Source: UBA5336 sp964492485 (GTDB taxonomy: Bacteria; Pseudomonadota; Alphaproteobacteria; Caulobacterales; Hyphomonadaceae). From it: a DNA stretch of 64,000 bases. Each line of letters starts with the position of its first letter. The first letter of the stretch is position 1. The stretch is from positions 71,442-135,441 of the forward strand of contig CAZBKM010000006.1 of NCBI GenBank assembly GCA_964492485.1. Reading direction: 5' to 3'. A model generated the notes under the pieces. The model saw only the letters and a program-made list of their open reading frames with translations, was not told the origin of the DNA and searched no databases. The position numbers were made by a program, and so were the translations under genes. This document shows, one piece after another, positions 44,105 through 52,733 of this stretch.

Positions 44105-45501
44105 TGCGCGACCGCGAATCCCCGCCACCCCCTCCCGCCGCCTCGCCGGCCCCTTCTGCGGCGCCCGCGCCGGCGGCCCCGACGCCAACCGGGCCAGTCG
44201 CGGGCGAGGCAAAGTCGGCCACCGCCCGCCTGCTCGGCGACGCGACGGTCCTGATATCCGGCCTGGTCTGCCTTGTGGCATTCGGCGGCTTCATGGCATG
44301 GGCGGCCCTTGCGCCCCTGGCCGAAGGGGTCGTGGCTACGGGCCGCGTCGTGGTGGCGGATGACCGGAAGGTGGTACAGCACCTGGAGGGCGGGCTGATC
44401 GAGGCCATCCATGTGGCGGAAGGCGACCGCGTGCGCGCCGGCGATGTCCTCGTCAGCCTGACCAGCGTCAGCGCGCTTGCCGGACGCGACCAGATCGTCC
44501 AGCGGCTGGCCAGCCTGCGGGCTGGCGTGGCCCGCGCCGATGCCCTGCTGCTGGGACTGCCGCAGCTCGCCTTGCCCCGTCCGGAACTGGACGAGCTGGA
44601 CGACGCAGCCTGGGAGGAGATCGTGCGGCGCCAGACCGCCCTCTTCCGTGACCAGCGCCTCGCCCACCGGGCAGCGCTCGACCTCCTGGCGAGCCGTCGC
44701 GACGGCCTGCGCGTCACGCTCGACAATCTGGCGGCCGAACGCCAGGTGACCGACGACAGCCTCGCCCGGGTCGCCGAGGACCTGGCGCTGAAACGTCAGC
44801 TTCTCGACGAACAGCTCATCGAGCGCGACCAGGTGACGGCGCTGCAGCGCGAGGAGAGCCAGCTCCGCGCCGAGGCGGCGGGCCTGCAGACGCGACTGGA
44901 CGAGGCCCGCGCCGCCCTGTCGGGCGTCACCCAGGAGATCCGCCAGACCGAGGCGCGCTTTCGCGAGGCGGTGAGTGCGGAGCGGCTGGAAAGCCTGGAA
45001 GACGCCAGCCGCCTGACGGAGGAGCTCGGCGCGGCGCAGGATGTGGTCAACCGCACTCTGGTGGTGGCTCCGCAATCGGGCAAGGTGCTCAACCTCGCCT
45101 TCCGCACCGTGGGCGGCGTGGTCGGTCCCGGCGAACCGATCCTGGAAATCGTGCCGGAGGACGACACGCTGGTCGCCCTGCTGGAGATCCTGCCCACCGA
45201 CCGTGACGATGTCGCCCCCGGCCAGGTGGTCCGCGCGCGGCTGTCGGGCATGGACAGCTGGGCGTCAGTGCCGATCGAGGGCGACGTCCTGGACGTCAGC
45301 GCGGACCTGAAGACCTCAGCCGACGGTCGGTTCAGCTTTTACGAGGCCCGGGTGACCCTTGCAGCACGGCCCGAGGGCGAGACCCCGCCACGTCCGGGGA
45401 TGCCGGTCGAGGCGTTCATCGAGTCCGGACGCACGCGCACGCTGTTCGATTATCTGCTCGAGCCCATCGTCGCCACCTTCCGCCGCGCCGTGCGCGAATA
45501 G
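44104..45501 (+). CDS. HlyD-family periplasmic adaptor of type I secretion
   Basis: 465 residues from ATG 44104, which overlaps the transporter stop by one base. A Pro/Ala-rich cytoplasmic N-terminus (RESPPPPPAASPAPSAAPAP) is unusually long. One membrane span is at about 50-70. The hallmark VVVADDRKVVQHLEGGLIEA (biotinyl-lipoyl half) and a long coiled coil at about 190-310 follow, then the second lipoyl half and the C-terminal beta domain (GMPVEAFIESGRTRTLFDYL). It joins the transporter to the outer-membrane channel. An in-frame extension upstream to 43909 lies inside the transporter gene and is rejected. Confidence 0.94.
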   Translation: MRDRESPPPPPAASPAPSAAPAPAAPTPTGPVAGEAKSATARLLGDATVLISGLVCLVAFGGFMAWAALAPLAEGVVATGRVVVADDRKVVQHLEGGLIEAIHVAEGDRVRAGDVLVSLTSVSALAGRDQIVQRLASLRAGVARADALLLGLPQLALPRPELDELDDAAWEEIVRRQTALFRDQRLAHRAALDLLASRRDGLRVTLDNLAAERQVTDDSLARVAEDLALKRQLLDEQLIERDQVTALQREESQLRAEAAGLQTRLDEARAALSGVTQEIRQTEARFREAVSAERLESLEDASRLTEELGAAQDVVNRTLVVAPQSGKVLNLAFRTVGGVVGPGEPILEIVPEDDTLVALLEILPTDRDDVAPGQVVRARLSGMDSWASVPIEGDVLDVSADLKTSADGRFSFYEARVTLAARPEGETPPRPGMPVEAFIESGRTRTLFDYLLEPIVATFRRAVRE

Positions 45502-45512
45502 GTACACCGCTC

Positions 45513-46904
45513 ATGTCCCCCCTTTACCGATACCTGTCCGGCCGATGCCGGGGCGTGCTTGCAATGGCCGGTTTGGCCAGCCTCGCCGTGACGGCGCCGG
45601 GGGCTGACTTGTCAGCCGCGTGGGCGCAGGGTGTCGCTGGATCCGGGACCGGCACGGCACGGATCGCGCCTGCCGCGCCCGGCACCTGCGTCAATCTGGA
45701 CAATGCCGTGCGTACCGGCCTGGTGGCCAGCCCCGCGCTGGGCGAAGCGGAGGCGGCCGTCCAGGCGTCTGCGGCCCGGCTGGACCAGATCCTTGCCGCC
45801 GGGCGACCCCAGCTTTCGGTCTACTCGCGCGCGGCGGACGGCGAGATCGGCCTGACCACCGGGCGGACGGACAACCAGGCCGGCGTCGTCGTCAGCTATC
45901 GCCTGTTCGATTTCGGCAAGACCCGGTTCCAGCGCCTGGCGGCGGAGGCCCGTCTGGCCGCCTCCCGCGCCGGACGCCAGGAAAGCCGTCTGGAGGAAGC
46001 CGCCGCCATCGCCGAGGCCTTCCTCAACGTTCTGGAGGCCCGCGAGGCCCTGGCAGCGGCCGAAGCGCGGGAAGCCCGGTTCGAGGCCCTGGCCGGCGAC
46101 CTGCCGCGCCAACTGGAAACCGGTGTGGTGACCGCCCAGACCGCTGCAGGCATCCGCGCCGATGTGGCTGTGGCGCGGGCAAACCGCGTGGATGTGGCCC
46201 TCAGCCTGTCCGAAGCCGAGGTGCGTTTTCACACGCTCATCGATGCACGGATCGACGCCTGCCCGGGCACGGATGATGTGGATGCCCTGCTGGTCGGGCG
46301 TCTGCCGCCCCCCGATGCGGATCTGGAAGGCGTGGCCCTCGACGCCTCGGCCCGCCGGGCACGCCTGAAGGCCGAGGAAGCTGCGGCCCGAAACGAGGTC
46401 ATCCGCGCCAAGCGGGCCAACCTGCCGACCCTGGACGTCGAAGCCGCCGCCGCTCAGGTCTATGATGAGGTGCTGGAGACCTGGAATGACGGAAACCGCA
46501 TCGGCCTCGCCTTCTCCACGCCCCTTTACTCCGGTGGCGGGCAGCTTGCGCGCACGGCGGAAGCGCGGGCCGAAGTCCGCACGGCCGAACTCAACCGGGC
46601 GCGGCTCGAACGGGACCTGCGTGAGGCGGTCCGTCTGAACCGCGCCAGGCTGGTCGCCGCTGCAGGGCTGGCGGACGCACGGATCGCGGCGCGTGACAGT
46701 CTGGACGTGGAACGCCAGGCGCTCGGCAGGGCATTCGAACTGGGCCAGACCCCCTATCGCGAGGTTGCCCGCGCGGAGGCGGACTACCAGGCCGCCGTCA
46801 TGGACGCGATCGAGGCGACCTATGCGGCCCGTCAGGCGCGCCTTGCCCTGCTTTACCTCGTCGACCGTATTCCAGGCGCCGACACGCCCGAGCGCGCGGA
46901 CTGA
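45513..46904 (+). CDS. TolC-family outer membrane channel
   Basis: 463 residues. A signal peptide is at about 1-40 (ends SAAWA-Q). TolC repeats: CVNLDNAVRTGLVASPALGE, GVVVSYRLFDFGKTRFQRLA and, in the second half, GLAFSTPLYSGGGQLARTAE; ends with EATYAARQARLALLYLVDRI. Helical barrel segments alternate as expected. It starts 11 bases after the HlyD-type gene and completes the adhesin export operon. It converges with metY across only 10 bases. Confidence 0.93.
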   Translation: MSPLYRYLSGRCRGVLAMAGLASLAVTAPGADLSAAWAQGVAGSGTGTARIAPAAPGTCVNLDNAVRTGLVASPALGEAEAAVQASAARLDQILAAGRPQLSVYSRAADGEIGLTTGRTDNQAGVVVSYRLFDFGKTRFQRLAAEARLAASRAGRQESRLEEAAAIAEAFLNVLEAREALAAAEAREARFEALAGDLPRQLETGVVTAQTAAGIRADVAVARANRVDVALSLSEAEVRFHTLIDARIDACPGTDDVDALLVGRLPPPDADLEGVALDASARRARLKAEEAAARNEVIRAKRANLPTLDVEAAAAQVYDEVLETWNDGNRIGLAFSTPLYSGGGQLARTAEARAEVRTAELNRARLERDLREAVRLNRARLVAAAGLADARIAARDSLDVERQALGRAFELGQTPYREVARAEADYQAAVMDAIEATYAARQARLALLYLVDRIPGADTPERAD

Positions 46905-46914
46905 GGCCGACGGA

Positions 46915-48222
46915 TCAGATCGCCGTAAGGGCCTGGTCCAGGTCGGCGATGATGTCGTCCACATCCTCTATGCCGACCGACAGGCGAACCGTGTCGGGCG
47001 CGGCCCCGGCCGCGGTCTTCTGGGCATCGGTGAGCTGGCTGTGCGTGGTGGAGGCCGGGTGGATGATCAGGGACCGCGTGTCGCCGATGTTTGCCAGATG
47101 ACTGAACAGCCTGGTGCCTGCCACGAGCTTCACGCCGGCTTCATGCCCGCCCTTGAGCCCGAAGGTGAACACCGCACCGGCGCCCCGCGGAAGATAGGTC
47201 CTTGCCCGGGCCTGGTGCGGATCGCCGTCCAGCCCGGCATAGCGGACCCAGGCCACTTTCGGATGCGCCTGCAGCCAGCGCGCAACCGCCAGGGCGTTGT
47301 CGCAATGCTTCTGCATGCGCAGGGGCAGCGTCTCGCAGCCCGTGAGGAGCAGGAACGCATTCATCGGCGACAGGGCCGGCCCCAGATCCCGCAGCGAGAA
47401 GGCCCGCGCGGCGATGGCGAACGCAATGTCGACCTCCGCGTGTTGAGGACCCAGGGGCATGGCGCCAAAGGCATCCGCGAACACGAGGCCATTATAGAAG
47501 GCCTGCGGCTGGGTCATGGTCGGGAACTTCGCCGCATGCGCCTTCCAGTCGAAGCGGCCGGCGTCGACGATCATCCCGCCGATGGAATTGCCATGCCCCC
47601 CGATGAACTTGGTCAGGGAATTCACCACGATATCCGCGCCATGCTCGATCGGCCGGCAGAGATACGGCGACGCCATGGTGTTATCGACGATGTAGGGAAC
47701 ACCGGCATCATGGGCGATTTTCGCCACGGCGGCCATGTCGGTAACCAGGCCGCCCGGATTGGCCAGGCTTTCGGTGAACACGGCCCGGGTGCGGTCATCG
47801 ATTGCCGCCGCAAAGCTCTCCGGCGCGTCGATATCGGCCCAGGCGACCTCCCAGCCGAACTTCTTGAAGGCGTGGGTCAGCTGGTTGATCGATCCACCAT
47901 AGAGCTGCCGGGCCGCCACGATCCTGGTGCCGGGTTCCATCAGCACATGGGCGCACAACATCTGGGCGGCGTGTCCCGACCCGACGCCGACCCCCATGGT
48001 GCCCCCTTCGAGGTCCGCGATCCGGGCTTCCAGTGCGGCAACGGTCGGATTGCCGATCCGCGAATAGATGTTGCCGAACGCCTTGAGCGCGAACAGGTCG
48101 GCGGCATGTTCCGCGCTCTCGAAGACATAGGAGGTGGTCTGATGAATCGGCGTCACCCGCGATCCGGCCACAGGGTCGGGTGCGGCGCCGGCATGGATGG
48201 CACGTGTGGAAAATCCGCTCAT
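46915..48222 (-). CDS. metY: O-acetylhomoserine sulfhydrylase
   Basis: 435 residues from ATG 48222. PLP-enzyme marks: STRAIHAGAAPDPVAGSRVT, IHQTTSYVFE, NIYSRIGNPTVAALEARIAD, GSGHAAQML, the PLP lysine in NSLTKFIGGHGNSIGG and the C-terminal IIHPASTTHSQLTDAQ. Length and the GSGHAAQ/ GHGNS motifs favour MetY over MetB/MetC. It makes homocysteine from O-acetylhomoserine and sulfide. It has GAGGGG about 8 bases before the ATG and a structured leader further up. Confidence 0.88.
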   Translation of the reverse strand: MSGFSTRAIHAGAAPDPVAGSRVTPIHQTTSYVFESAEHAADLFALKAFGNIYSRIGNPTVAALEARIADLEGGTMGVGVGSGHAAQMLCAHVLMEPGTRIVAARQLYGGSINQLTHAFKKFGWEVAWADIDAPESFAAAIDDRTRAVFTESLANPGGLVTDMAAVAKIAHDAGVPYIVDNTMASPYLCRPIEHGADIVVNSLTKFIGGHGNSIGGMIVDAGRFDWKAHAAKFPTMTQPQAFYNGLVFADAFGAMPLGPQHAEVDIAFAIAARAFSLRDLGPALSPMNAFLLLTGCETLPLRMQKHCDNALAVARWLQAHPKVAWVRYAGLDGDPHQARARTYLPRGAGAVFTFGLKGGHEAGVKLVAGTRLFSHLANIGDTRSLIIHPASTTHSQLTDAQKTAAGAAPDTVRLSVGIEDVDDIIADLDQALTAI

Positions 48223-48268
48223 GGTCGATCCCCTCGGCTGGCCGTCTGACAGTCTCTTGGTTCGTCGG

Positions 48269-48322
48269 GACGCTAACCGCTCGCTCTGGCGCGAGCCAGC
48301 GGAAATTGTCGCAGGCGGCGTC
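48269..48322 (-). ncRNA. Candidate structured mRNA leader of metY
   Basis: On the minus strand two nested helices can form. The outer pairs GACGC (48322-48318) with GCGTC (48273-48269). The inner pairs CCGCT (48302-48298) with AGCGG (48281-48277) and encloses GGC-TCGC-GCC. The structure ends 46 bases before ATG 48222. Methionine genes of alphaproteobacteria are often under SAM-sensing riboswitches, but I could not match this to the SAM-II consensus from memory. It is a candidate only. Confidence 0.4.
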
Positions 48323-48395
48323 GTGATCCTGACAAGAAGCGGGGATAGTCTCGAACAGGCTGAATCCATGATTGTCCGTCAGACGGAGCCCGCCC

Positions 48396-49787
48396 ATGTC
48401 CGCCTCACGTCGCCAGTTCCTTCGCCAAGCCACCGCCCTGGCGGCCGCCGCGCCCGGCTTTGCCGGACTGTCGGCTTGCGCCGTCGACCAGGCCGACGCG
48501 GGCAACCCCATGGCCGAAACTCTGGTCCCCGACCCGGAAGGCTGGCTCGACCTGCCGCCGGGTTTTACCTACACCCGGTTCTCGCTGACGGGTGAGGTGA
48601 TGTCCGACGGCCTTCTGACCCCCGGGGACCATGATGGGATGGCCGCATTCCCGGTCGAGGGCGACCCCGACCGATGCCTGCTTGTGCGAAATCACGAGCT
48701 CAGCCCCGAACAGTTCGAGATCAGCGCCTTTGCCGGCGGCGGGTCTCTGGCGCCGGATCTGATCTACGATCGCGATGGCCAGGGGCGGCCCCATGCGGGG
48801 GGCACCACGACCCTGCTCTACAATCTCCGTACGCGGACGCTGGAGCGAAGCCACCTGTCGCTCGCCGGTACCGAACGCAACTGTGCCGGTGGGCCAACCC
48901 CCTGGGGAAGCTGGCTGACCTGCGAGGAAACGCTCACGCGCGCCGGCGGTTCGGCGGAACGCGATCATGGCTATGTCTTCGAAGTGCCCGCCTCTGCGAC
49001 GGGCGCTGTGGCTCCCGTCGCGCTGACCGCCATGGGCCGGTTCAATCACGAAGCCTGCGCGGTCGATCCCCGTACGGGCATCGTCTACCAGACCGAAGAC
49101 GAGGCAGACGGACTGATCTACCGCTTCCTGCCCAACAAGCCGGGTGAACTGTCCCGTGGCGGCCGGCTGCAGGCGCTGGTCCTTATGGGGGCCGAGCGCG
49201 CCGATACGCGCAACTGGGGCGAAGGCGACACGATCCCCGCCGGCGAAGCGCTGGCCGTGCGCTGGATCGATCTCGCGGCGACCGACAATCCCGACAACGA
49301 CCTGGCACAGCGCGGTTTTGCGGCGGGCGCCGCACGGTTCGCGCGGGGCGAGGGCATGGCCTGGGCCATCGACACGGCCGGCGCGTCTGTCTACTTCGCC
49401 TGCACCTCGGGCGGACCGGCCCGCGCCGGACAGATCTGGCGCTACGAACCAAGCCCCCATGAAGGCACCCCGCGCGAAGCGGAGGCCCCGGGCCGGTTGG
49501 TCCTGCACTATGAGAGCGCGCGCCGGGCCGATGTGGACATGTGCGACAACATCGTCGCGGCGCCCTGGGGTCATCTGATCCTTTGCGAAGATGGCAAGGC
49601 CGACGAATATGTGAAGGGCCTTGCACCCGACGGTCGCCTCTATCCGATCGCGCGCAACGCCCATCCCGACAAGTCGGAGTTTGCGGGCGCCTGCTTCGCC
49701 CCCGATGGCGAGACGCTGTTCGTCAACGTGCAGTCGCCGGGCGCGACCTATGCCATACGCGGCCCCTGGGCACAGATTGCGGTCTGA
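48396..49787 (+). CDS. PhoX-like (DUF839) secreted protein with Tat signal
   Basis: 463 residues from ATG 48396 (GGAG upstream). A twin-arginine signal is clear (SASRRQFLRQATALAAAAPG) and is followed by LSAC, so it may be a lipoprotein or be cut after ALSA-type sites. The body shows DUF839/PhoX marks: LVRNHELSPEQFEI, HAGGTTTLLYNLRTRTLERS, NCAGGPTPWGSWLTCEETLT, GRFNHEACAVDPRTGIVYQT, GEGMAWAIDT, MCDNIVAAPWGHLILCEDG and SEFAGACFAPDGETLFVNVQ. PhoX proteins are Ca/Fe-dependent phosphatases; several DUF839 proteins have no shown activity. It diverges from metY across a 173-base gap. Confidence 0.88.
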   Translation: MSASRRQFLRQATALAAAAPGFAGLSACAVDQADAGNPMAETLVPDPEGWLDLPPGFTYTRFSLTGEVMSDGLLTPGDHDGMAAFPVEGDPDRCLLVRNHELSPEQFEISAFAGGGSLAPDLIYDRDGQGRPHAGGTTTLLYNLRTRTLERSHLSLAGTERNCAGGPTPWGSWLTCEETLTRAGGSAERDHGYVFEVPASATGAVAPVALTAMGRFNHEACAVDPRTGIVYQTEDEADGLIYRFLPNKPGELSRGGRLQALVLMGAERADTRNWGEGDTIPAGEALAVRWIDLAATDNPDNDLAQRGFAAGAARFARGEGMAWAIDTAGASVYFACTSGGPARAGQIWRYEPSPHEGTPREAEAPGRLVLHYESARRADVDMCDNIVAAPWGHLILCEDGKADEYVKGLAPDGRLYPIARNAHPDKSEFAGACFAPDGETLFVNVQSPGATYAIRGPWAQIAV

Positions 49788-49844
49788 CGGTCCCGGCCGG
49801 CCCGACCGCATTGATACGCGCCGGGCCAGCGCCATCTCCAGGCC

Positions 49845-50045
49845 ATGCGGAAGCTCCTGATCGCGCTCGGTCTGCTCTTGCTGGTGGCAGGTCTTGCCTG
49901 GCCCTGGCTGCAGCATCTGCGCCTCGGCCACCTGCCGGGGGACCTGTCGATTCAGGTGGGCGAGGCGCGCCTTTACATTCCCCTCGCCACATCGCTGCTC
50001 TTCAGCCTGGTCCTGAGTGCAGCCCTCTGGCTCATGAGCCGCTAG
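49845..50045 (+). CDS. DUF2905 small membrane protein
   Basis: 66 residues. Two membrane spans (LLIALGLLLLVAGLAWPWLQ and IPLATSLLFSLVLSAALWLM) frame the conserved LGHLPGDLSIQVGEARLYIP segment of DUF2905. The function of the family is unknown. It starts 57 bases after the DUF839 gene, likely in the same transcript. Its TAG stop is the first TAG of the repeat element that begins here, so the repeat edge forms the end of the gene. Confidence 0.88.
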   Translation: MRKLLIALGLLLLVAGLAWPWLQHLRLGHLPGDLSIQVGEARLYIPLATSLLFSLVLSAALWLMSR

Positions 50046-50241
50046 AGCATCTTCTAGCGAAGTGGGCACCGGTTCGCGCTAAGAAAATGCTCAAGAACAG
50101 GAACATAGCGCATCCTCACTGACTCCGATCGACTTGAAGATGCGCTAGAGCGACTTAGGAGCAAACGGTTTCGGTTGCAAACGGGGATTTGCGCAAGACC
50201 AATGATGTAACGCGACGGTCTGGAGTCAAACGAAAGATCGG
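50043..50241. repeat. Full mosaic repeat: modules A, B and C
   Basis: Module A at 50043-50090 (TCTAGCGAAGTGGGCACCGG, TTCGCGCTAAGAAAATGCTC), module B at 50091-50146 (GAACAGGAACATAGCGCATC ... GAAGATGCGCTAG) and module C at 50147-50241 (GGAGCAAACGG, TCGGTTGCAAAC, GCGCAAGACCAATGATGTAA, CGACGGTCTGGAGT). It is the most complete copy in the window and helps define the blocks. The rest of the gap up to the next gene (50242-50494) shows no gene. Confidence 0.88.
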
Positions 50242-50494
50242 CGCTTTGGAGTATCTGTCTTGGTCAAGCCACTCTTGGAGACCATTCGGGGTCGTCCCGG
50301 CGGAGTCCCATGCGAAAGCCAACTGGCGTGATCGGAGGCGAACCGGTTACGGCGTCCGCCTATGGCGGACCCTGACCAGAGCAGAAATCCAGGGACTTTC
50401 CAGGGTGTTAAGCGGAAGACAAAACCTTCCGTCTCGTATTGCCCGCATCTTAAGCCATCCGCATTAGGACCAACCCCGATTGAGGGGTGCGTGC

Positions 50495-52465
50495 GTGGTC
50501 TCTGCGTTTCTTTCGTATCTTGATCGGCTGATCGCCCTGCCACCCGAGGCACGGCGCAAGGCCCTGTTCCGTGCCCGGGCCATCGTGATCTGGTCGCTGG
50601 CCATGGCGCCGGTCGGCTTCATCATGGCCTGGCTGGCCGGGGTGCAGCCAGGCGCGGGCCCCCTGTCTGCGGCCTTCCTCGCCTTCGGATCTGCAGGCAT
50701 CCTCGGCGCGCCGGCGGTTCTCTGGTTCAGCAAGGACACGACACTGGCCGGGCTCGTCTTCGGCCTGTCGACGGCGCTCGGCCTCTCGGGTGGCCCCCTC
50801 CTGACGGGCGACGCTCAGGCGCAGGGCCTGATCCTGCTGGCTGCAACGCCGGTGATCTTCGGGTTCATGATCGGCTGGAAGGCCTGCCTGATCTATACCC
50901 TGGCGCTCCTGATCTATCTGCCGCTCGTCTTCTGGCGCGACGGGACATGGTCGGTGGCCAGCGTGCATCATCTTCTGGCGCTGTGTACCGGGACGCTCGG
51001 TTCAGGCTTCTCGACCGTGGTCTTCACCCGTGCGAGTGCGGCCGATGCAAGACGTCTGGCGCGGTTGAGCGCGGACAATGCCCGCCTTGCCCATCGCGAT
51101 CCCCTGACCGGCCTGCGTAATCGGCGGGCCCTGATGGAGGATCTGTCCGGTCTTGTCGGACCCGAGGACCAGCCGGTGCGGAGTGGCGACAAACGCCTCC
51201 TGCTTCTCGATCTCGACGGGTTCAAGACGGTCAACGACACGCTGGGCCACCATGCAGGCGACGCCCTGTTGTGCGAAACGGCGGAGCGCCTGCGGGCCGG
51301 GCTGCCCGCCTGGGCACGCGCCTATCGCCTCGGCGGTGACGAGTTTGCCGTCCTGCTGACGGCCTGCGACGGCGACCGGGATGCGATCTCGCTCGGACAG
51401 CGTCTGCTGTCCACCGTGGGCGCGCCAGCGACCCTGGGGTGCCATGATATGGGCGTCAGCGCGTCGGTCGGCGTATCGCTGTGCTTCGACGGATCGGTCG
51501 ACACGCTGGTGAAACAGGCCGATTATGCCCTTCATGCCGCAAAGACGACGCGGCGCGGCGACGTGGTCCTGTTCAATGCTAGCCTCGGCGCGCGAAAGCT
51601 CTGGCGCTCGCTGGTCGAACAGAAGCTCCGGCCCGCCATAGACAGCGGCGCCATTCGCGTCGCGTTCCAGCCGCAACACGACCTGCAGACCGGCAGGATC
51701 GTCGGCCATGAGGCGCTGGCCCGCTGGACCGACCCGGACCTGGGCGACGTCTCGCCGGCCGACTTTATTCCGATCGCGGAGACGAGCCGGCTGGTGGCCC
51801 TGCTCGACCGCCATATCCTCGCGCAATCCCTGGCGGCGCGTGCAGCCATGGGACCGGAAGGCGGCCGGCTGTCAGTCAACGTGTCGGCGCGAACGCTGGG
51901 CGAGCCGGACTTTGCCGACCATGTCGCAGCGGGGCTCGCAGAGGCGGGCCTGCCTGCGGATCTTCTGGAACTGGAACTGACCGAGACGGCCCTGATCCAG
52001 AGCTGGTCAGCCACCCAGACGAGCCTGACCCGGTTGCGCGATCTTGGCGTGCGCATTGCCGTGGACGATTTCGGCACCGGTTATTCCTCTCTGAGCTATC
52101 TGATCAGGTTCCCGATCCAGACCCTTAAGATCGACCGGTCCTTCCTGGAAAGCGCCAATGAGCCGAGGGGTCTGGCCGTGATCCGGTCCCTGGTGCGGCT
52201 GGCCGACGATATGGGCCTCTGCGTCATTGCGGAAGGCATCGAGACCGCCGCACAGGCCGGGCTCCTCAGAGGGCTCGGCTGCCGCATCGGTCAGGGCTTC
52301 TACTATTCCAGGCCCTCGCTCGTGTCTGCCGATCCTGCGACGGTCGAAGCGCCGTCCACGCCCGGGGCGACGCCGCTCAATGTCTACGCCGCAAAGCCCA
52401 CCCGACCCGAACCGGCCACGACGCAGCCACCTGCCCCGCGTCCCGGTCTCCTGGCGCGGGGATGA
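50495..52465 (+). CDS. Membrane GGDEF-EAL protein (cyclic di-GMP turnover)
   Basis: 656 residues from GTG 50495, chosen because GAGGGG lies 7 bases upstream; TTG 50480 is the alternative. Residues 1-175 have about five membrane spans. The GGDEF domain has an intact YRLGGDEFAVLL near residue 280 and no RxxD inhibitory site just before it. The EAL domain has VGHEALARW near residue 407, LELELTETALI, VDDFGTGYSSLSYLIRFPIQ and VIAEGIETAAQ, so the phosphodiesterase motifs look complete. Both activities may exist. It stands alone, flanked on both sides by module C repeats in the same orientation. Confidence 0.93.
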   Translation: MVSAFLSYLDRLIALPPEARRKALFRARAIVIWSLAMAPVGFIMAWLAGVQPGAGPLSAAFLAFGSAGILGAPAVLWFSKDTTLAGLVFGLSTALGLSGGPLLTGDAQAQGLILLAATPVIFGFMIGWKACLIYTLALLIYLPLVFWRDGTWSVASVHHLLALCTGTLGSGFSTVVFTRASAADARRLARLSADNARLAHRDPLTGLRNRRALMEDLSGLVGPEDQPVRSGDKRLLLLDLDGFKTVNDTLGHHAGDALLCETAERLRAGLPAWARAYRLGGDEFAVLLTACDGDRDAISLGQRLLSTVGAPATLGCHDMGVSASVGVSLCFDGSVDTLVKQADYALHAAKTTRRGDVVLFNASLGARKLWRSLVEQKLRPAIDSGAIRVAFQPQHDLQTGRIVGHEALARWTDPDLGDVSPADFIPIAETSRLVALLDRHILAQSLAARAAMGPEGGRLSVNVSARTLGEPDFADHVAAGLAEAGLPADLLELELTETALIQSWSATQTSLTRLRDLGVRIAVDDFGTGYSSLSYLIRFPIQTLKIDRSFLESANEPRGLAVIRSLVRLADDMGLCVIAEGIETAAQAGLLRGLGCRIGQGFYYSRPSLVSADPATVEAPSTPGATPLNVYAAKPTRPEPATTQPPAPRPGLLARG

Positions 52466-52554
52466 CCCCGGGCCAGGAGACCGCGTTCGCCTGAGCGGGT
52501 TGGCATCCGCAATGGGCGAAATTGCTCCGCAGCGGCCTGAACCCGATCCGGCTC

Positions 52555-52733
52555 AATGAAGATGCGCCATGTTCCTGTTTTCAAGCATTTTCTTAGAGCA
52601 AGTTCGGAGCAAACGGGATCGGTTGCAAACCGACACTTGCGCAAGACCAATGATGTAAAGCGACGGTCTGGAGTGAAGCGAAAGACCGGTGCATTTTCGC
52701 GAACCGGTGCGCACTTCGCTCGAAAATGCGCTA
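52555..52733. repeat. Rearranged mosaic repeat: B/A pieces, module C and an inverted module A
   Basis: 52555-52594 contains TGAAGATGCGC, ATGTTCCTGTTTTCAAGCAT (B and A pieces inverted). Module C is at 52595-52689 and matches the copy at 50147-50241 at about 80 of 95 bases. An inverted module A follows at 52690-52733 (GTGCATTTTCGCGAACCGGT, GCGCACTTCGCTCGAAAATG, CGCTAG). The last bases give the TAG stop of the methyltransferase gene. 52466-52554 shows nothing else. Confidence 0.85.

Noticed and set aside
48269..48322. Calling the metY leader a SAM-II riboswitch
   Set aside because: The conserved SAM-II core as I remember it is not visible. I kept it only as a candidate structured leader.
50242..50480. 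Short plus-strand open frame with an Arg-rich translation before the GGDEF-EAL gene
   Set aside because: There is no ribosome site or family match, and it begins within the repeat element. It is probably noncoding.
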